From Nitrogeniibacter aestuarii (GTDB lineage Bacteria; Pseudomonadota; Gammaproteobacteria; Burkholderiales; Rhodocyclaceae), in contig NZ_CP071321.1 in the NCBI RefSeq assembly GCF_017309585.1, positions 3,286,001-3,350,000 on the forward strand: a stretch of DNA of 64,000 bases. The letters are read 5' to 3'. The notes below the pieces were generated by a model, which worked only from the letters and a program-made list of their open reading frames with translations, made no database searches and was not told the origin of the DNA. Below are positions 1 to 9,801 of the stretch, piece by piece (the stretch's first letter is position 1; each line of letters starts with the position of its first letter). The position numbers and the translations under genes were made by a program.

Positions 1-1004
1 GCCCAGGCCGCTTCGTACTCGAGGCCGCCTGAGGCACCCCAATACTTCGGGCTGTTCTTGACGGTGAAGTGATCCTTGTCCATCTGCGAGATACGACCGC
101 AGGCGATCGTGCAGGCAAAACAGGCTGCATTGGTGATCAGCTGTGACTTGCCGTCGGATTCGCGCTTCTCGTGCATGGCTTCTGCCGAGATCTTGGAGGC
201 GTCCTCGAACTGAATGTCCTTGTGGTTACGGGTCGGCAGCGCGCCGATCTCGTTGATCACGTTCATGAGGACCTGGGTACCGTAGGTCGGCAGACCTTCG
301 CCGGTCACGGCGTTTTCGGACAACACTTTCTTGCCGTCTTCAGTTGCCTTGAAGAAGGCTTTCGGGTCCTTGATGCCACCGACCCCCTTGGTGCCGCGCA
401 GTGCAACGGCCTTCAGATTCTTGGAGCCCATCACGGCACCCACGCCGGAACGGCCCGCTGCACGGTGAAGGTCGTTCACGATGCACGAATAAAGGACCAG
501 GTTTTCACCGGCACGGCCGATCGAGCAGACACGCACCAGCGGATCCTGCAGGTGCTCCTTGATGGTCTCTTCGGTTTCCCAGCAGGTCTTGCCCCACAGG
601 TGGGACGCATCGCGCAGTTCGGCCTTGTCGTTCTCGACATACAGGTAGACCGGCTTCGGAGACTTGCCCTCGAAGATGATCATGTCCCAGCCGGCGAACT
701 TCATTTCGGCGCCGAAGAAGCCACCGGAGTTCGAACAGGCGATGGCGCCCGTCAACGGCCCCTTGGTGATCACGGTGTAGCGGCCACCGGTGGATGCCAT
801 GGTGCCGGTCAGCGGACCGGTCGCCATGATCATCTTGTTGTCCGGAGACAGAGGATCGACCTTCGGGTCGGTTTCTTCAACCAGATATTTGGTGCCCAGA
901 CCACGGGAGCCGAGGTACTGATCGGCCCACTCCATGTTCAGGGGTTCGGAGCTACAGGTGCCTTCGGTCAGGTTGACGCGGAGGACTTTGCGGTTCCATG
1001 CCAT
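1..1004 (-). CDS. aorB: Aldehyde:ferredoxin oxidoreductase-type large subunit (tungsten/bis-pyranopterin), partial
   Basis: Cut by the left edge of the window, so only about the first 334 residues are visible. The N-terminus (MAWNRKVLRVNL) and the segments GPLTGTMASTGGRYTV and NSGGFFGAEMKFAGWD are typical of the AOR family, which oxidises aldehydes to acids using a tungsten bis-pyranopterin and one [4Fe-4S] cluster. A C-x2-C-x3-C stretch (CFACTIAC) near residue 310 fits the cluster ligands; the fourth Cys would lie outside the window. The start is set by GGAGG seven to eight bases upstream. It follows the four-cluster ferredoxin subunit by 13 bases, the AorA-AorB order described for Aromatoleum aromaticum; in that family an FAD subunit AorC follows and would lie off the window. 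Cytoplasmic. Whether the metal is W rather than Mo is inferred from the family. Confidence 0.9.
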   Translation of the reverse strand, partial: MAWNRKVLRVNLTEGTCSSEPLNMEWADQYLGSRGLGTKYLVEETDPKVDPLSPDNKMIMATGPLTGTMASTGGRYTVITKGPLTGAIACSNSGGFFGAEMKFAGWDMIIFEGKSPKPVYLYVENDKAELRDASHLWGKTCWETEETIKEHLQDPLVRVCSIGRAGENLVLYSCIVNDLHRAAGRSGVGAVMGSKNLKAVALRGTKGVGGIKDPKAFFKATEDGKKVLSENAVTGEGLPTYGTQVLMNVINEIGALPTRNHKDIQFEDASKISAEAMHEKRESDGKSQLITNAACFACTIACGRISQMDKDHFTVKNSPKYWGASGGLEYEAAW

Positions 1005-1017
1005 TTTTCAATCCTCC

Positions 1018-1482
1018 TTACGCGGTCTGGGACTTGGCAGCCCACTGACGCATCTTGTCCAGACCGGTCCAGCTCGAGTCGATGTAGGTGATCGCACCGG
1101 TCGGACAGGCGTTCGCACAGGCAGGATTGTCGTCGCACAGATCGCACTTCTGGACCTTGCCGGCGTCGGCCATGTAATTCACCGTACCGAACGGGCAGGC
1201 AATCGTGCACACCTTGCAACCCACGCAGATGTCTTCATGAACGATCTTGGCGCCCGTACTGGCGTCGAGCGTGATGGCATCGACCGGACAGGCCGTCATG
1301 CACCAGGCCTCGGCACACTGCGTACAGGTGTACGGCACCTTGCGGCCCTCGTCTTCGAAGTTGAAGACCTTGATCCGGGATTTGGAGGGATTAAACACCC
1401 CGTGGTGCTCAAGCGAGCATGCCATTTCGCATTGCAGGCAGCCTGTGCACTTGGCGGGGTCAATATGAAGTGATTTCTGCAT
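1018..1482 (-). CDS. aorA: Four-cluster ferredoxin-like electron-transfer subunit of aldehyde oxidoreductase
   Basis: A 154-residue protein carrying sixteen cysteines in four [4Fe-4S] sets: C12/C15/C18/C22, then a C-x2-C-x4-C-x3-CP set near residue 53, C-x2-C-x2-C-x3-CP near residue 86, and a last C-x2-C-x4-C-x3-CP near residue 112. This is the HycB/NrfC-like polyferredoxin fold. In Aromatoleum-type AOR the AorA subunit stacks with AorB and passes electrons to an FAD subunit. The start has AGAGGAA upstream and no earlier in-frame start. It is the first gene of the minus-strand operon, transcribed divergently from moeA. The name rests on arrangement plus sequence type; a generic 4Fe-4S subunit of another AOR would look much the same. 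Confidence 0.85.
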   Translation of the reverse strand: MQKSLHIDPAKCTGCLQCEMACSLEHHGVFNPSKSRIKVFNFEDEGRKVPYTCTQCAEAWCMTACPVDAITLDASTGAKIVHEDICVGCKVCTIACPFGTVNYMADAGKVQKCDLCDDNPACANACPTGAITYIDSSWTGLDKMRQWAAKSQTA

Positions 1483-1528
1483 CGACCGATTCCTCTTGGA
1501 TATTCATATCGTCGGCGAGGTCTCTGTC

Positions 1529-1619
1529 GGACCGTTATCTCTCCAGCTGGATAGCGCTACCCGAAACGAAAAGCACCTCCGGTCTCTTCTGGACCGTTGT
1601 CTACTTTTCTGGATAGCGC
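1529..1619. repeat. Imperfect direct repeat in the aorA-moeA intergenic region, candidate regulator sites
   Basis: The 350-bp divergent gap (1483-1832) has no credible gene. It contains two 29-bp direct copies, 1529-1557 and 1591-1619, starting 62 bp apart (about six helical turns). Both begin GGACCGTT and end CTGGATAGCGC; 22 of 29 positions match. The first copy also holds a perfect 10-bp palindrome (TCCAGCTGGA, 1542-1551). Position between two divergent genes suggests a regulator binding site for aor and/or moeA; no regulator gene is visible here. Confidence 0.45.
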
Positions 1620-1832
1620 CTCGCAAAAAAACTGGAGGGCGCCTCTCTCTCCCTCACGCGGTCTTTGGTTGCAGCACCGCGAACGTGGTGTCAGCATAAC
1701 GTGAAACGCAACATTGTCAACGTCACAAAGCCTGTAACCACGGTGCTTTCAGGACAATCCATACGCTCATGATTCGACGCACCGCAGCACAAGCGATACC
1801 ATCCAACCCTCGCCCATGAAAACGGAATCCGA

Positions 1833-3086
1833 ATGAGTAACGACACATCCGCTCCGAGCACTGCGCCCCAGGCGCCTCTTTCTGTTGATCAAGCCCGTGA
1901 ATCCATTGCGAAAGCAATCACGCCGATCCGAGGCTGGGAAACCGTCGCCATTCGTGATGCACTGGGACGAGTTCTGGCCAAAGATGTTATTGCACCGCAC
2001 AATGTACCCGCGCATGACAATTCGGCAATGGATGGTTATGCGGTCAGCAGTGCCGATTGTTGCGGCAACAACGGCACCACGCTGAAAGTGGTCGGCACAG
2101 CCTTCGCGGGTAACGCGTTCTCGGGCATCGTGGGGAGCGGTCAGGCCGTGCGCATCATGACCGGCGCCATGGTGCCGCGCGGCGCGGATTGCATCATCCC
2201 GCAGGAGTTCACTGACGCGGACGGCGACACCGTGACGCTGAAGGAGCCGATCAAGGCCGGTGCCAACATCCGGCGCGCGGGCGAAGACCTCACCAAGGAT
2301 GCACCCGCCCTCAGCGCCGGCACCCGGGTCGGCCCCGCAGAGCTCGGACTGATCGCCTCACTGGGGATCGCGGAGGTCAACGTGGTGCGTCGCCTGCGGG
2401 TGGCCTTCTTCTCGACTGGCGACGAGGTGGCCTCGATCGGAAAGCCGCTCGCACAGGGACAGATCTACGACAGCAATCGATACACGCTTTACGGGGTGCT
2501 CACGCGCCTGGGCTGCGACATCATCGACATGGGCGTCATTCCCGATCAGCCCGATGCGCTCGAGGCAGCCTTTGCCGACGCCTCGGCTTCTGCGGATGTC
2601 ATCCTGACTTCCGGAGGCGTGTCGGTGGGCGAAGCCGATTTCATCAAGCAGATGATGAACCGCATGGGGCAGGTGGATTTCTGGAAGCTCAACATCAAGC
2701 CCGGCCGGCCGATGGCTTTCGGCCGTATTGGCGAGACCTGGCTCTTCGGACTACCGGGCAATCCCGTGGCCGTGATGGTGACCTTCTACCAGTTCGTCCA
2801 GGACGCCTTGCTTGCGTTGATGGGCGTCAGCCCTCTGCCCGCCCGCCCGACGCATCCCGCGCGCTGCCTGGCTGACATCCGGAAGGCGCCCAAGCGCATG
2901 GAGTTCATCCGCGCCATTTTCCGTCTCGAGAACGGCGAGGCCGTCGTCGAACCCACCGGCGCCCAGGGCTCTGGCGTATTGCGCTCGATGTCCGATGCCA
3001 ACTGCTTCATCGTCCTGCCCGAAGGGCGCCTCAGCGTCTCCGCCGGCGAGACTGTCGATGTGCAGATGTTCGAAGGCCTGATCTGA
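1833..3086 (+). CDS. moeA: Molybdopterin molybdenumtransferase (metal insertase) MoeA
   Basis: A 417-residue protein of normal MoeA length. It inserts molybdate (or tungstate) into adenylylated molybdopterin, the last step of cofactor synthesis. Diagnostic segments visible: DNSAMDGYAV (about residue 62), STGDEVASIG, the MPT-binding TSGGVSVGEADF, KPGRPMAFG and GLPGNPVAV. The gene diverges from the tungsten/molybdenum enzyme operon aorAB, and soxC 18 kb away encodes another molybdopterin enzyme, so it may supply both. Being paired with AOR, it could be a tungsten-specialised MoeA copy; sequence alone cannot show this. The ribosome-binding site (GGAA) is weak. A factor-independent terminator follows 16 bp after the stop. 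Confidence 0.93.
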   Translation: MSNDTSAPSTAPQAPLSVDQARESIAKAITPIRGWETVAIRDALGRVLAKDVIAPHNVPAHDNSAMDGYAVSSADCCGNNGTTLKVVGTAFAGNAFSGIVGSGQAVRIMTGAMVPRGADCIIPQEFTDADGDTVTLKEPIKAGANIRRAGEDLTKDAPALSAGTRVGPAELGLIASLGIAEVNVVRRLRVAFFSTGDEVASIGKPLAQGQIYDSNRYTLYGVLTRLGCDIIDMGVIPDQPDALEAAFADASASADVILTSGGVSVGEADFIKQMMNRMGQVDFWKLNIKPGRPMAFGRIGETWLFGLPGNPVAVMVTFYQFVQDALLALMGVSPLPARPTHPARCLADIRKAPKRMEFIRAIFRLENGEAVVEPTGAQGSGVLRSMSDANCFIVLPEGRLSVSAGETVDVQMFEGLI

Positions 3087-3102
3087 ATCCGCTTCATTCA
3101 TG

Positions 3103-3129
3103 AAAAAAGCCGGATCGCTCCGGCCTTTT
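3103..3129. terminator. Rho-independent terminator between moeA and the convergent lipoprotein gene
   Basis: Six-bp stem GCCGGA/TCCGGC (3109-3114 and 3119-3124) with a TCGC loop, an A-run on the left and CTTTT on the right, so it can act in both directions. Confidence 0.75.
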
Positions 3130-3150
3130 CTATGAACCAGTCGCGCTCGG

Positions 3151-3684
3151 TCAGTTGAGCGTCACGGAAATTTCAACGCGACGATTGGCGGCGCGGCCCT
3201 CGGCCGTGGCATTGTCGGCGATCGGTTCGGCTTCACCCTTGCCTGACGCACTCATGCGCGCCGTCTCGACCCCTTTGCCGGCAACATAGGCACGCACGGC
3301 TTCAGCACGATCTTCAGACAGGCGCTGGTTGTAGCTGGCGCGCCCTGCGCTGTCGGTGTGCCCCACGATGTCGGCCCGGGCTGCGGACAAGGCGGTCATC
3401 GCCGTGGCGACGCGGTCGAGGGCTTCGTATGCAGCCGGATCGATCTCGCTGCTACCCGAGGCAAAGGCCATTGCACCGGGCATGACGACGCGCATCCCGC
3501 TGTCCGTCTTTTCCACGGTCAGGCCCATCTGCTCCAGCGGTTCGAGCTGCGCCATGAGTTCATCCATGGGCAGGGTGACAACCGGCTCGGGCGCGGGTTG
3601 AGGATCGGCCTTGGGTGCCGGCTGAGTGGCGCAGGCAGAGACCAGCAACAAAGAGACAAGCGAAGCGACAACGGTGAGTTTCAT
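3151..3684 (-). CDS. OmpA-family outer-membrane lipoprotein
   Basis: A 177-residue protein starting MKLTVVASLVSLLLVSAC: a lipoprotein signal peptide with lipobox VSAC at residues 15-18, followed by a Pro/Ala-rich linker. The C-terminal half is an OmpA peptidoglycan-binding domain, seen in FASGSSEID and IVGHTDSAGRASYNQRLSEDRAEAVRAY, where the Asp and Arg that hold diaminopimelate are present. It should anchor the outer membrane to peptidoglycan. The start with GAGG upstream was chosen over a longer frame that adds 29 unlikely residues. It is Pal-like, but no tol genes are near, so it is probably a paralogue rather than Pal itself. Confidence 0.85.
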   Translation of the reverse strand: MKLTVVASLVSLLLVSACATQPAPKADPQPAPEPVVTLPMDELMAQLEPLEQMGLTVEKTDSGMRVVMPGAMAFASGSSEIDPAAYEALDRVATAMTALSAARADIVGHTDSAGRASYNQRLSEDRAEAVRAYVAGKGVETARMSASGKGEAEPIADNATAEGRAANRRVEISVTLN

Positions 3685-3811
3685 CAGGGGGACCTCGTTA
3701 TGATCGATATGAACAAGCAACTTGGCTCGGCGCCAACCGGGGCGCCGAAAAATCTGCATATCATATCTCAAACGTCATAGCTTTTCAGCCATATCAAATA
3801 CCCCGGACAAT

Positions 3812-3837
3812 AAAAAACCCCCGCCGGAACGGGGGCT
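3812..3837 (-). terminator. Rho-independent terminator of icd
   Basis: Read on the minus strand, a CCCCC/GGGGG stem is followed directly by TTTTTT; it lies 18 bp after the icd stop codon. Confidence 0.85.
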
Positions 3838-3854
3838 TACGACCTTCATGGCGT

Positions 3855-5099
<1,245 letters not shown>

Positions 5100-5290
5100 G
5101 CCTACTCCCTCACTGTTTCTGTGTAACTGACAGGACGCGCCAGCGCACATTCGGCAGCCAGACCGCCGACGCGCGAGAACCCTGAGGCTCTCGCCGCTGG
5201 ACGCGGATGCACCGCACTCCGTGTGCATTCCGTCACACATTATCGCCCAAAAACCGGAATCGTTCTCCCGACCCGCCGATGCCCCCGGAC

Positions 5291-5319
5291 AAAAAAACGC
5301 CCGACACTCGGTCGGGCGA
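5291..5319 (-). terminator. Rho-independent terminator of the monomeric isocitrate dehydrogenase gene
   Basis: Eight-bp stem CGCCCGAC/GTCGGGCG (5298-5305 and 5311-5318), followed on the minus strand by seven T. It lies about 32 bp after the stop at 5351. Confidence 0.88.
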
Positions 5320-5350
5320 AAACAGCATGAATGGGTAAGCGCGCTACATC

Positions 5351-7579
5351 TCAGGCCGCGAACAACGTATTGAGCGTCGGGCTCGGGCGCATGACCGCCT
5401 TGGTCTTCTCCGGATCGGCCATGTAATAGCCACCGATATCGACCGCCTTGCCCTGCACCGCTTCGAGTTCGGCCACGATCTTGGCTTCATTGGCAGCCAG
5501 TTCTTTGGCCAGGGGGGCGAAGTAGGCTTTCAGTTCCGCGTCATCCTCCTGGGCAGCCAAGGCTTCAGCCCAGTACATGGCCAGGTAGAAGTGGCTGCCG
5601 CGGTTGTCCAGCTCGCCAGTGCGGCGCGAGGGCGACTTGTTGGCATCGAGCAGTTTCCCGGTGGCGGCATCGAGAGTACTTGCCAGAATCTTGGCCTTGT
5701 CGTTGCCTTCCTTGATGCCCAGTTCTTCGAGCGACACGGCCAGCGCCAGGAATTCGCCCAGCGAATCCCAGCGCAGGTGGTTTTCTTCCACCAACTGCTG
5801 CACATGCTTGGGCGCGGAGCCACCAGCGCCGGTCTCGTACATGCCGCCACCGTTCATGAGCGGCACGATGGAGAGCATCTTGGCCGAGGTGCCCAGCTCC
5901 ATGATCGGGAACAGATCGGTCAGATAGTCGCGCAGGATGTTGCCGGTCACCGAGATGGTGTCCAGGCCACGCACGACGCGTTCGAGGGTGTAGCGCATGG
6001 CTCGCACCTGCGACATGATCTGGATGTCCAGACCGGTGGTGTCGTGGTCCTTGAGGTACAGCTTCACTTTCTTGATCAGCTCGTTTTCGTGCGGGCGATA
6101 CGGATCGAGCCAGAACACGGTCGGCGTATTGGAGTTGCGGGCACGATTGACGGCCAGCTTGACCCAGTCACGCACCGGCTCATCCTTGACCTGGCACATG
6201 CGCCAGATGTCGCCTTTTTCAACCGTCTGGGACAGCAATACCTCGCCCGTGGCCACGTCGGTGATATTGGCGACGCCCGCCTGAGCCATTTCGAAGGTCT
6301 TGTCGTGCGAGCCGTATTCTTCCGCCTTTTGCGCCATGAGGCCGACGTTCGGCACGGTCCCCATGGTAGCCGGGTCGAAATTGCCGTGCCATTTGCAGAA
6401 GTTGATCATCTCCTGATAGATACGGGCAAAGGTGGATTCGGGCATCACGGCCTTGCAGTCATACTGCTTGCCGTCCGAACCCCACATCTTGCCGCCGGAG
6501 CGGATCATCGCCGGCATGGAGGCGTCCACGATCACGTCGTTCGGCGAGTGGAAGTTGGTGATGCCCTTGGCCGAATCAACCATGGCCAGCTCAGGGCGGT
6601 GCTCCTGGCAGGCATGCAGATCGCGGATGACTTCATCGCGGATGGACTCAGGCAGGGTCTTGAGCTTGTCCCACAGATCCACCATGCCGTTGTTCACATT
6701 CACGCCGATCTTGTCGAACAGTTCGCCGTGCTTCTCGAAAGCATCCTTGTAGTAGATCTTGACGCAGTGGCCGAACACGATCGGGTGCGAGACCTTCATC
6801 ATGGTGGCTTTCACGTGCAGGGAGAACAGGATGCCGGCCTCGCGGCAGTCCTCGATCTCCTTTTCGTAGAAATCGCACAGCGCCTTCTTGCTCATGAACA
6901 TCGAATCGATGATCTCGCCGTCTAGCAAGGGCACGTTGTCCTTGAGCACGACTTTCTCGCCGCCCGTGGTGATGAGTTCCATGCGTACGGTGCGCGCCTT
7001 GTCGAGGGTCATCGACTTCTCGCCATGGTAGAAGTCGCCCTCGTGCATGTGAGACACATGGGTACGGGACCACTGCTTCCACTCGCCCATGGAATGCGGA
7101 TTCTTGCGCGCGTAGTTCTTGACGGCGGCCGGGGCGCGGCGGTCGGAGTTGCCTTCACGCAGAACGGGGTTCACTGCGGAACCGAGACATTTACCGAAGC
7201 GGACGCGCAGCGCCTTCTCTTCGTCCGTCTTGGGGTCGTCCGGGAAATCCGGAATCGCGTAGCCCTTGTCCTGCAACTCCTTGACGCATGCCTTGAGCTG
7301 CGACACCGAGGCGCTGATGTTGGGCAGTTTGATGATGTTCGTGTCGGGCTCGAGAGTCAGGCGACCGAGCTCGGCGAGGTTGTCCGGCACTTTCTGATCG
7401 TCATTGAGGAACTCACCGAATTCGGCCAGCACGCGGGCGGCGACGGAAATGTCACTCTCGGCGACATTGATGCCGGCCGGCTGGGTGAACTTTCGAATGA
7501 TGGGAAGCAGGGAATACGTGGCGAGCAGCGGAGCTTCGTCAGTAAGCGTGTAGATGATCGTGGGTTGACGCGACGTCAT
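5351..7579 (-). CDS. icd2: NADP-dependent isocitrate dehydrogenase, monomeric type
   Basis: A 742-residue protein, the normal size of monomeric (IDH-II) isocitrate dehydrogenases, which catalyse the same reaction as Icd but share little sequence with it. Visible family segments include IIYTLTDEAPLLATYSLLPI at the N-terminus, the substrate/metal-site region LREGNSDRRAPAAVKNYARK, and GGSAPKHVQQLVEENHLRWD. It has a strong GGGAGG ribosome-binding site. It lies directly upstream of icd on the same strand, but each gene has its own terminator, so they are probably separate transcripts. It lacks the GGGIRSLN phosphorylation loop of Icd, so AceK is not expected to control it. The symbol follows common but not universal usage. 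Confidence 0.95.
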   Translation of the reverse strand: MTSRQPTIIYTLTDEAPLLATYSLLPIIRKFTQPAGINVAESDISVAARVLAEFGEFLNDDQKVPDNLAELGRLTLEPDTNIIKLPNISASVSQLKACVKELQDKGYAIPDFPDDPKTDEEKALRVRFGKCLGSAVNPVLREGNSDRRAPAAVKNYARKNPHSMGEWKQWSRTHVSHMHEGDFYHGEKSMTLDKARTVRMELITTGGEKVVLKDNVPLLDGEIIDSMFMSKKALCDFYEKEIEDCREAGILFSLHVKATMMKVSHPIVFGHCVKIYYKDAFEKHGELFDKIGVNVNNGMVDLWDKLKTLPESIRDEVIRDLHACQEHRPELAMVDSAKGITNFHSPNDVIVDASMPAMIRSGGKMWGSDGKQYDCKAVMPESTFARIYQEMINFCKWHGNFDPATMGTVPNVGLMAQKAEEYGSHDKTFEMAQAGVANITDVATGEVLLSQTVEKGDIWRMCQVKDEPVRDWVKLAVNRARNSNTPTVFWLDPYRPHENELIKKVKLYLKDHDTTGLDIQIMSQVRAMRYTLERVVRGLDTISVTGNILRDYLTDLFPIMELGTSAKMLSIVPLMNGGGMYETGAGGSAPKHVQQLVEENHLRWDSLGEFLALAVSLEELGIKEGNDKAKILASTLDAATGKLLDANKSPSRRTGELDNRGSHFYLAMYWAEALAAQEDDAELKAYFAPLAKELAANEAKIVAELEAVQGKAVDIGGYYMADPEKTKAVMRPSPTLNTLFAA

Positions 7580-8013
7580 GGAAAACCTCCCTCAAGGTTG
7601 TGTCGGCCCGATGGTCTGACATTGGCTGCCCCGTGACGGACAGCGATACATCCGGTCCGGAAAGGCCGGTCGAGTCATGACGCCCTGGCTTGGTCTGACG
7701 CCTCGTCCAAAGGCAGAACCGGAGGCCTTCTCCTGAGTGGATTGACCTGGTTCTCCCCGCCGGCCCTGTGAATCATGCTGCTCCGCTGGCCAGTCGGGCT
7801 GTGTCATGCGCTCACGCACGCCTCCGGTGATCCCGGAAAGATCCGATTATAGCGTATACCGCTTAATGGAATCTCATTCCTCATTGTGAAATATCAGATA
7901 TAAGACAGATCTCCCGCGGCTATGTTAGAGAATGCTAAAATGCGCTGATCTGGTTCAGGTTCGCCATACGCTGAGATAGCCTGATCGGCTCAGGACACAT
8001 CACAGGAGATCGC
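7580..8013. promoter_or_regulatory. Divergent intergenic region between monomeric icd and aceK
   Basis: 434 bp without a credible gene. A perfect TATAAT is present on the minus strand at 7845-7850, a possible -10 for the isocitrate dehydrogenase gene, but no good -35 precedes it and the leader would be about 260 nt. The part from 7850 to 7950 is AT-richer than its surroundings, as expected of a promoter zone. No clear plus-strand promoter for aceK could be fixed. Confidence 0.3.
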
Positions 8014-9801
8014 ATGGAGGTCGCTTCGGGAGAAACGCCGGTCGCCCAGGCCATCGCCCACGCACTGATCGAAGGCTTCAACAAGCATTACCGGATCTTT
8101 CGCGACACGAGCCGACGCGCCAAGGACCTTTTTGAATCCGCCGACTGGCAAGGTCAATTGACCGCCGTGCGCAACCGGGTTCAGTTCTACGACGACCGCG
8201 TGGAAGAGACGGTTGCCCGCCTGCGGCGCGAGTTCGACGCCGACTCGCTCGATGACGCCACCTGGCAGCAGGTCAAGCTCCACTTCATCGGCATGCTGAT
8301 CAACCACAAGCAACCGGAGCTGGCCGAAACCTTCTTCAATTCGGTGTGCTGCAAGATCCTGCATCGCACCTATTTCAACAACGACTACATCTTCACCCGC
8401 CCGACCGTGTCGGTGGAGTACATCGAATCGTTCCCGCCGGTCTACACCAGCTATTACCTGCACAAGGACGGCTTCCGGGCCACCGTCAAACAGATCATCG
8501 AGGACTTTGACTGGCAGCGCCCCTTCGAAAACCTTGACCGGGACGTGCAACACGTCTCGATGGCAGTCGAGGCCTTTTTGAAGAGCGAACTGCCTGACCG
8601 TGAGGTCAACTTCCAGATCCAGGTGCTGTATTCGGCCTTCTATCGAAACAAGACCGCCTACATCATCGGCAAGGCCATCAACGGCTATCAGGAATACCCG
8701 TTCGCGCTCGCCGTTCGACACAACGAGCAAGGCAAGCTCTACATCGACACCATCCTGCTCGATGCCTGGCGGATTTCGGTCCTCTTCTCGCTCTCGCGCG
8801 CATACTTTCTGGTGGATATGGAAGTGCCCTCGGGCTATGTCCAGTTCCTGCGCTCGATCATGCCCAACAAGCCGCGCAGCGAGCTGTACACCATGCTGGG
8901 CCTGGGCAAGCAGGGCAAGACGATGTTCTTCCGCGACCTGATTGCCCACCTGCGCCACTCGAACGACCAGTTCATTGTCGCGCCGGGCATCCGCGGGCTG
9001 GTCATGCTGGTGTTCACGCTGCCCTCCTACCCCTACGTCTTCAAGATCATCAAGGACGTGTTCGGCAGTTCCAAGAACATGGACCGCGCCACGGTCAAGA
9101 AGAAATACCTGATGGTCAAGCATGTGGACCGGGTGGGCCGCATGGCCGATACGCTCGAATTCTCCAAGGTCGCCCTGCCCCTGTCGCGCTTTCATCCCGA
9201 CCTGCTCAAGGAACTGACCGACCTCGCCCCCTCGGCCTTCGAACTGGACGGTGACTCGGTGGTGATCCGTCACCTCTATATCGAACGGCGCATGACCCCA
9301 CTCAACATGTATCTCGAAGGCGCCGACGAAGTCGAAACCGAGCACGCGGTGCGCGAATACGGCAACGCGATTCGCGAGTTGGCCATCGCCAACATCTTCC
9401 CGGGCGACATGCTGTGGAAGAACTTCGGCGTCACCCGTTACGGTCGCGTCGTGTTCTACGACTACGACGAGATCGAGTACATGACCGACTGCAACTTCCG
9501 CCCCATTCCGCCCGCCCCCTACCCCGAGATGGAGATGTCGGGCGAAGCCTGGTACTCGGCGGGCCCGCGGGACATCTTCCCCGAAGAGTTCGCCACCTTC
9601 CTGCTCGGGCGCATGCCCATTCGAAAGGCCTTCATCAAGCATCACAAAGACCTGCTCACGCCCAAGTTCTGGAAGAGTGCGCAGGCCCAGATCGAAGCCG
9701 GTCACGTGGAAGACTTCTTTCCCTACCCGGAAGAACTCCGTTTCCGCAATCGTTTCCCCGAAGATGCCTCCACGGTCCAAACTGAGGTCACCGCATCATG
9801 A
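8014..9801 (+). CDS. aceK: Isocitrate dehydrogenase kinase/phosphatase AceK
   Basis: A 595-residue bifunctional enzyme that phosphorylates and dephosphorylates dimeric Icd, steering isocitrate toward the glyoxylate shunt during growth on acetate. The regulatory N-terminal half and the kinase-like C-terminal half are both present: the ATP-site lysine in YVFKIIKD (about residue 346), then FPGDMLWKNFGV and VFYDYDEIEYM carrying the catalytic and metal-binding acids. AGGAG precedes the ATG at the ideal distance. Unlike in enterobacteria it is not in an aceBAK operon: aceA is 23 kb away and no malate synthase is seen here. Its stop overlaps the next gene by four bases, implying co-transcription with the metallo-hydrolase gene downstream. 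Confidence 0.97.
   Translation: MEVASGETPVAQAIAHALIEGFNKHYRIFRDTSRRAKDLFESADWQGQLTAVRNRVQFYDDRVEETVARLRREFDADSLDDATWQQVKLHFIGMLINHKQPELAETFFNSVCCKILHRTYFNNDYIFTRPTVSVEYIESFPPVYTSYYLHKDGFRATVKQIIEDFDWQRPFENLDRDVQHVSMAVEAFLKSELPDREVNFQIQVLYSAFYRNKTAYIIGKAINGYQEYPFALAVRHNEQGKLYIDTILLDAWRISVLFSLSRAYFLVDMEVPSGYVQFLRSIMPNKPRSELYTMLGLGKQGKTMFFRDLIAHLRHSNDQFIVAPGIRGLVMLVFTLPSYPYVFKIIKDVFGSSKNMDRATVKKKYLMVKHVDRVGRMADTLEFSKVALPLSRFHPDLLKELTDLAPSAFELDGDSVVIRHLYIERRMTPLNMYLEGADEVETEHAVREYGNAIRELAIANIFPGDMLWKNFGVTRYGRVVFYDYDEIEYMTDCNFRPIPPAPYPEMEMSGEAWYSAGPRDIFPEEFATFLLGRMPIRKAFIKHHKDLLTPKFWKSAQAQIEAGHVEDFFPYPEELRFRNRFPEDASTVQTEVTAS

Noticed and set aside
171..1473. Plus-strand open frames opposite aorB and aorA
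   Set aside because: They are antisense shadows of clearly recognisable minus-strand genes and match no family.
7592..7819. 75-codon minus-strand frame between monomeric icd and aceK
   Set aside because: Low-complexity, Arg/Ser/Pro-rich translation, no ribosome-binding site, no family; probably part of the untranslated leader.
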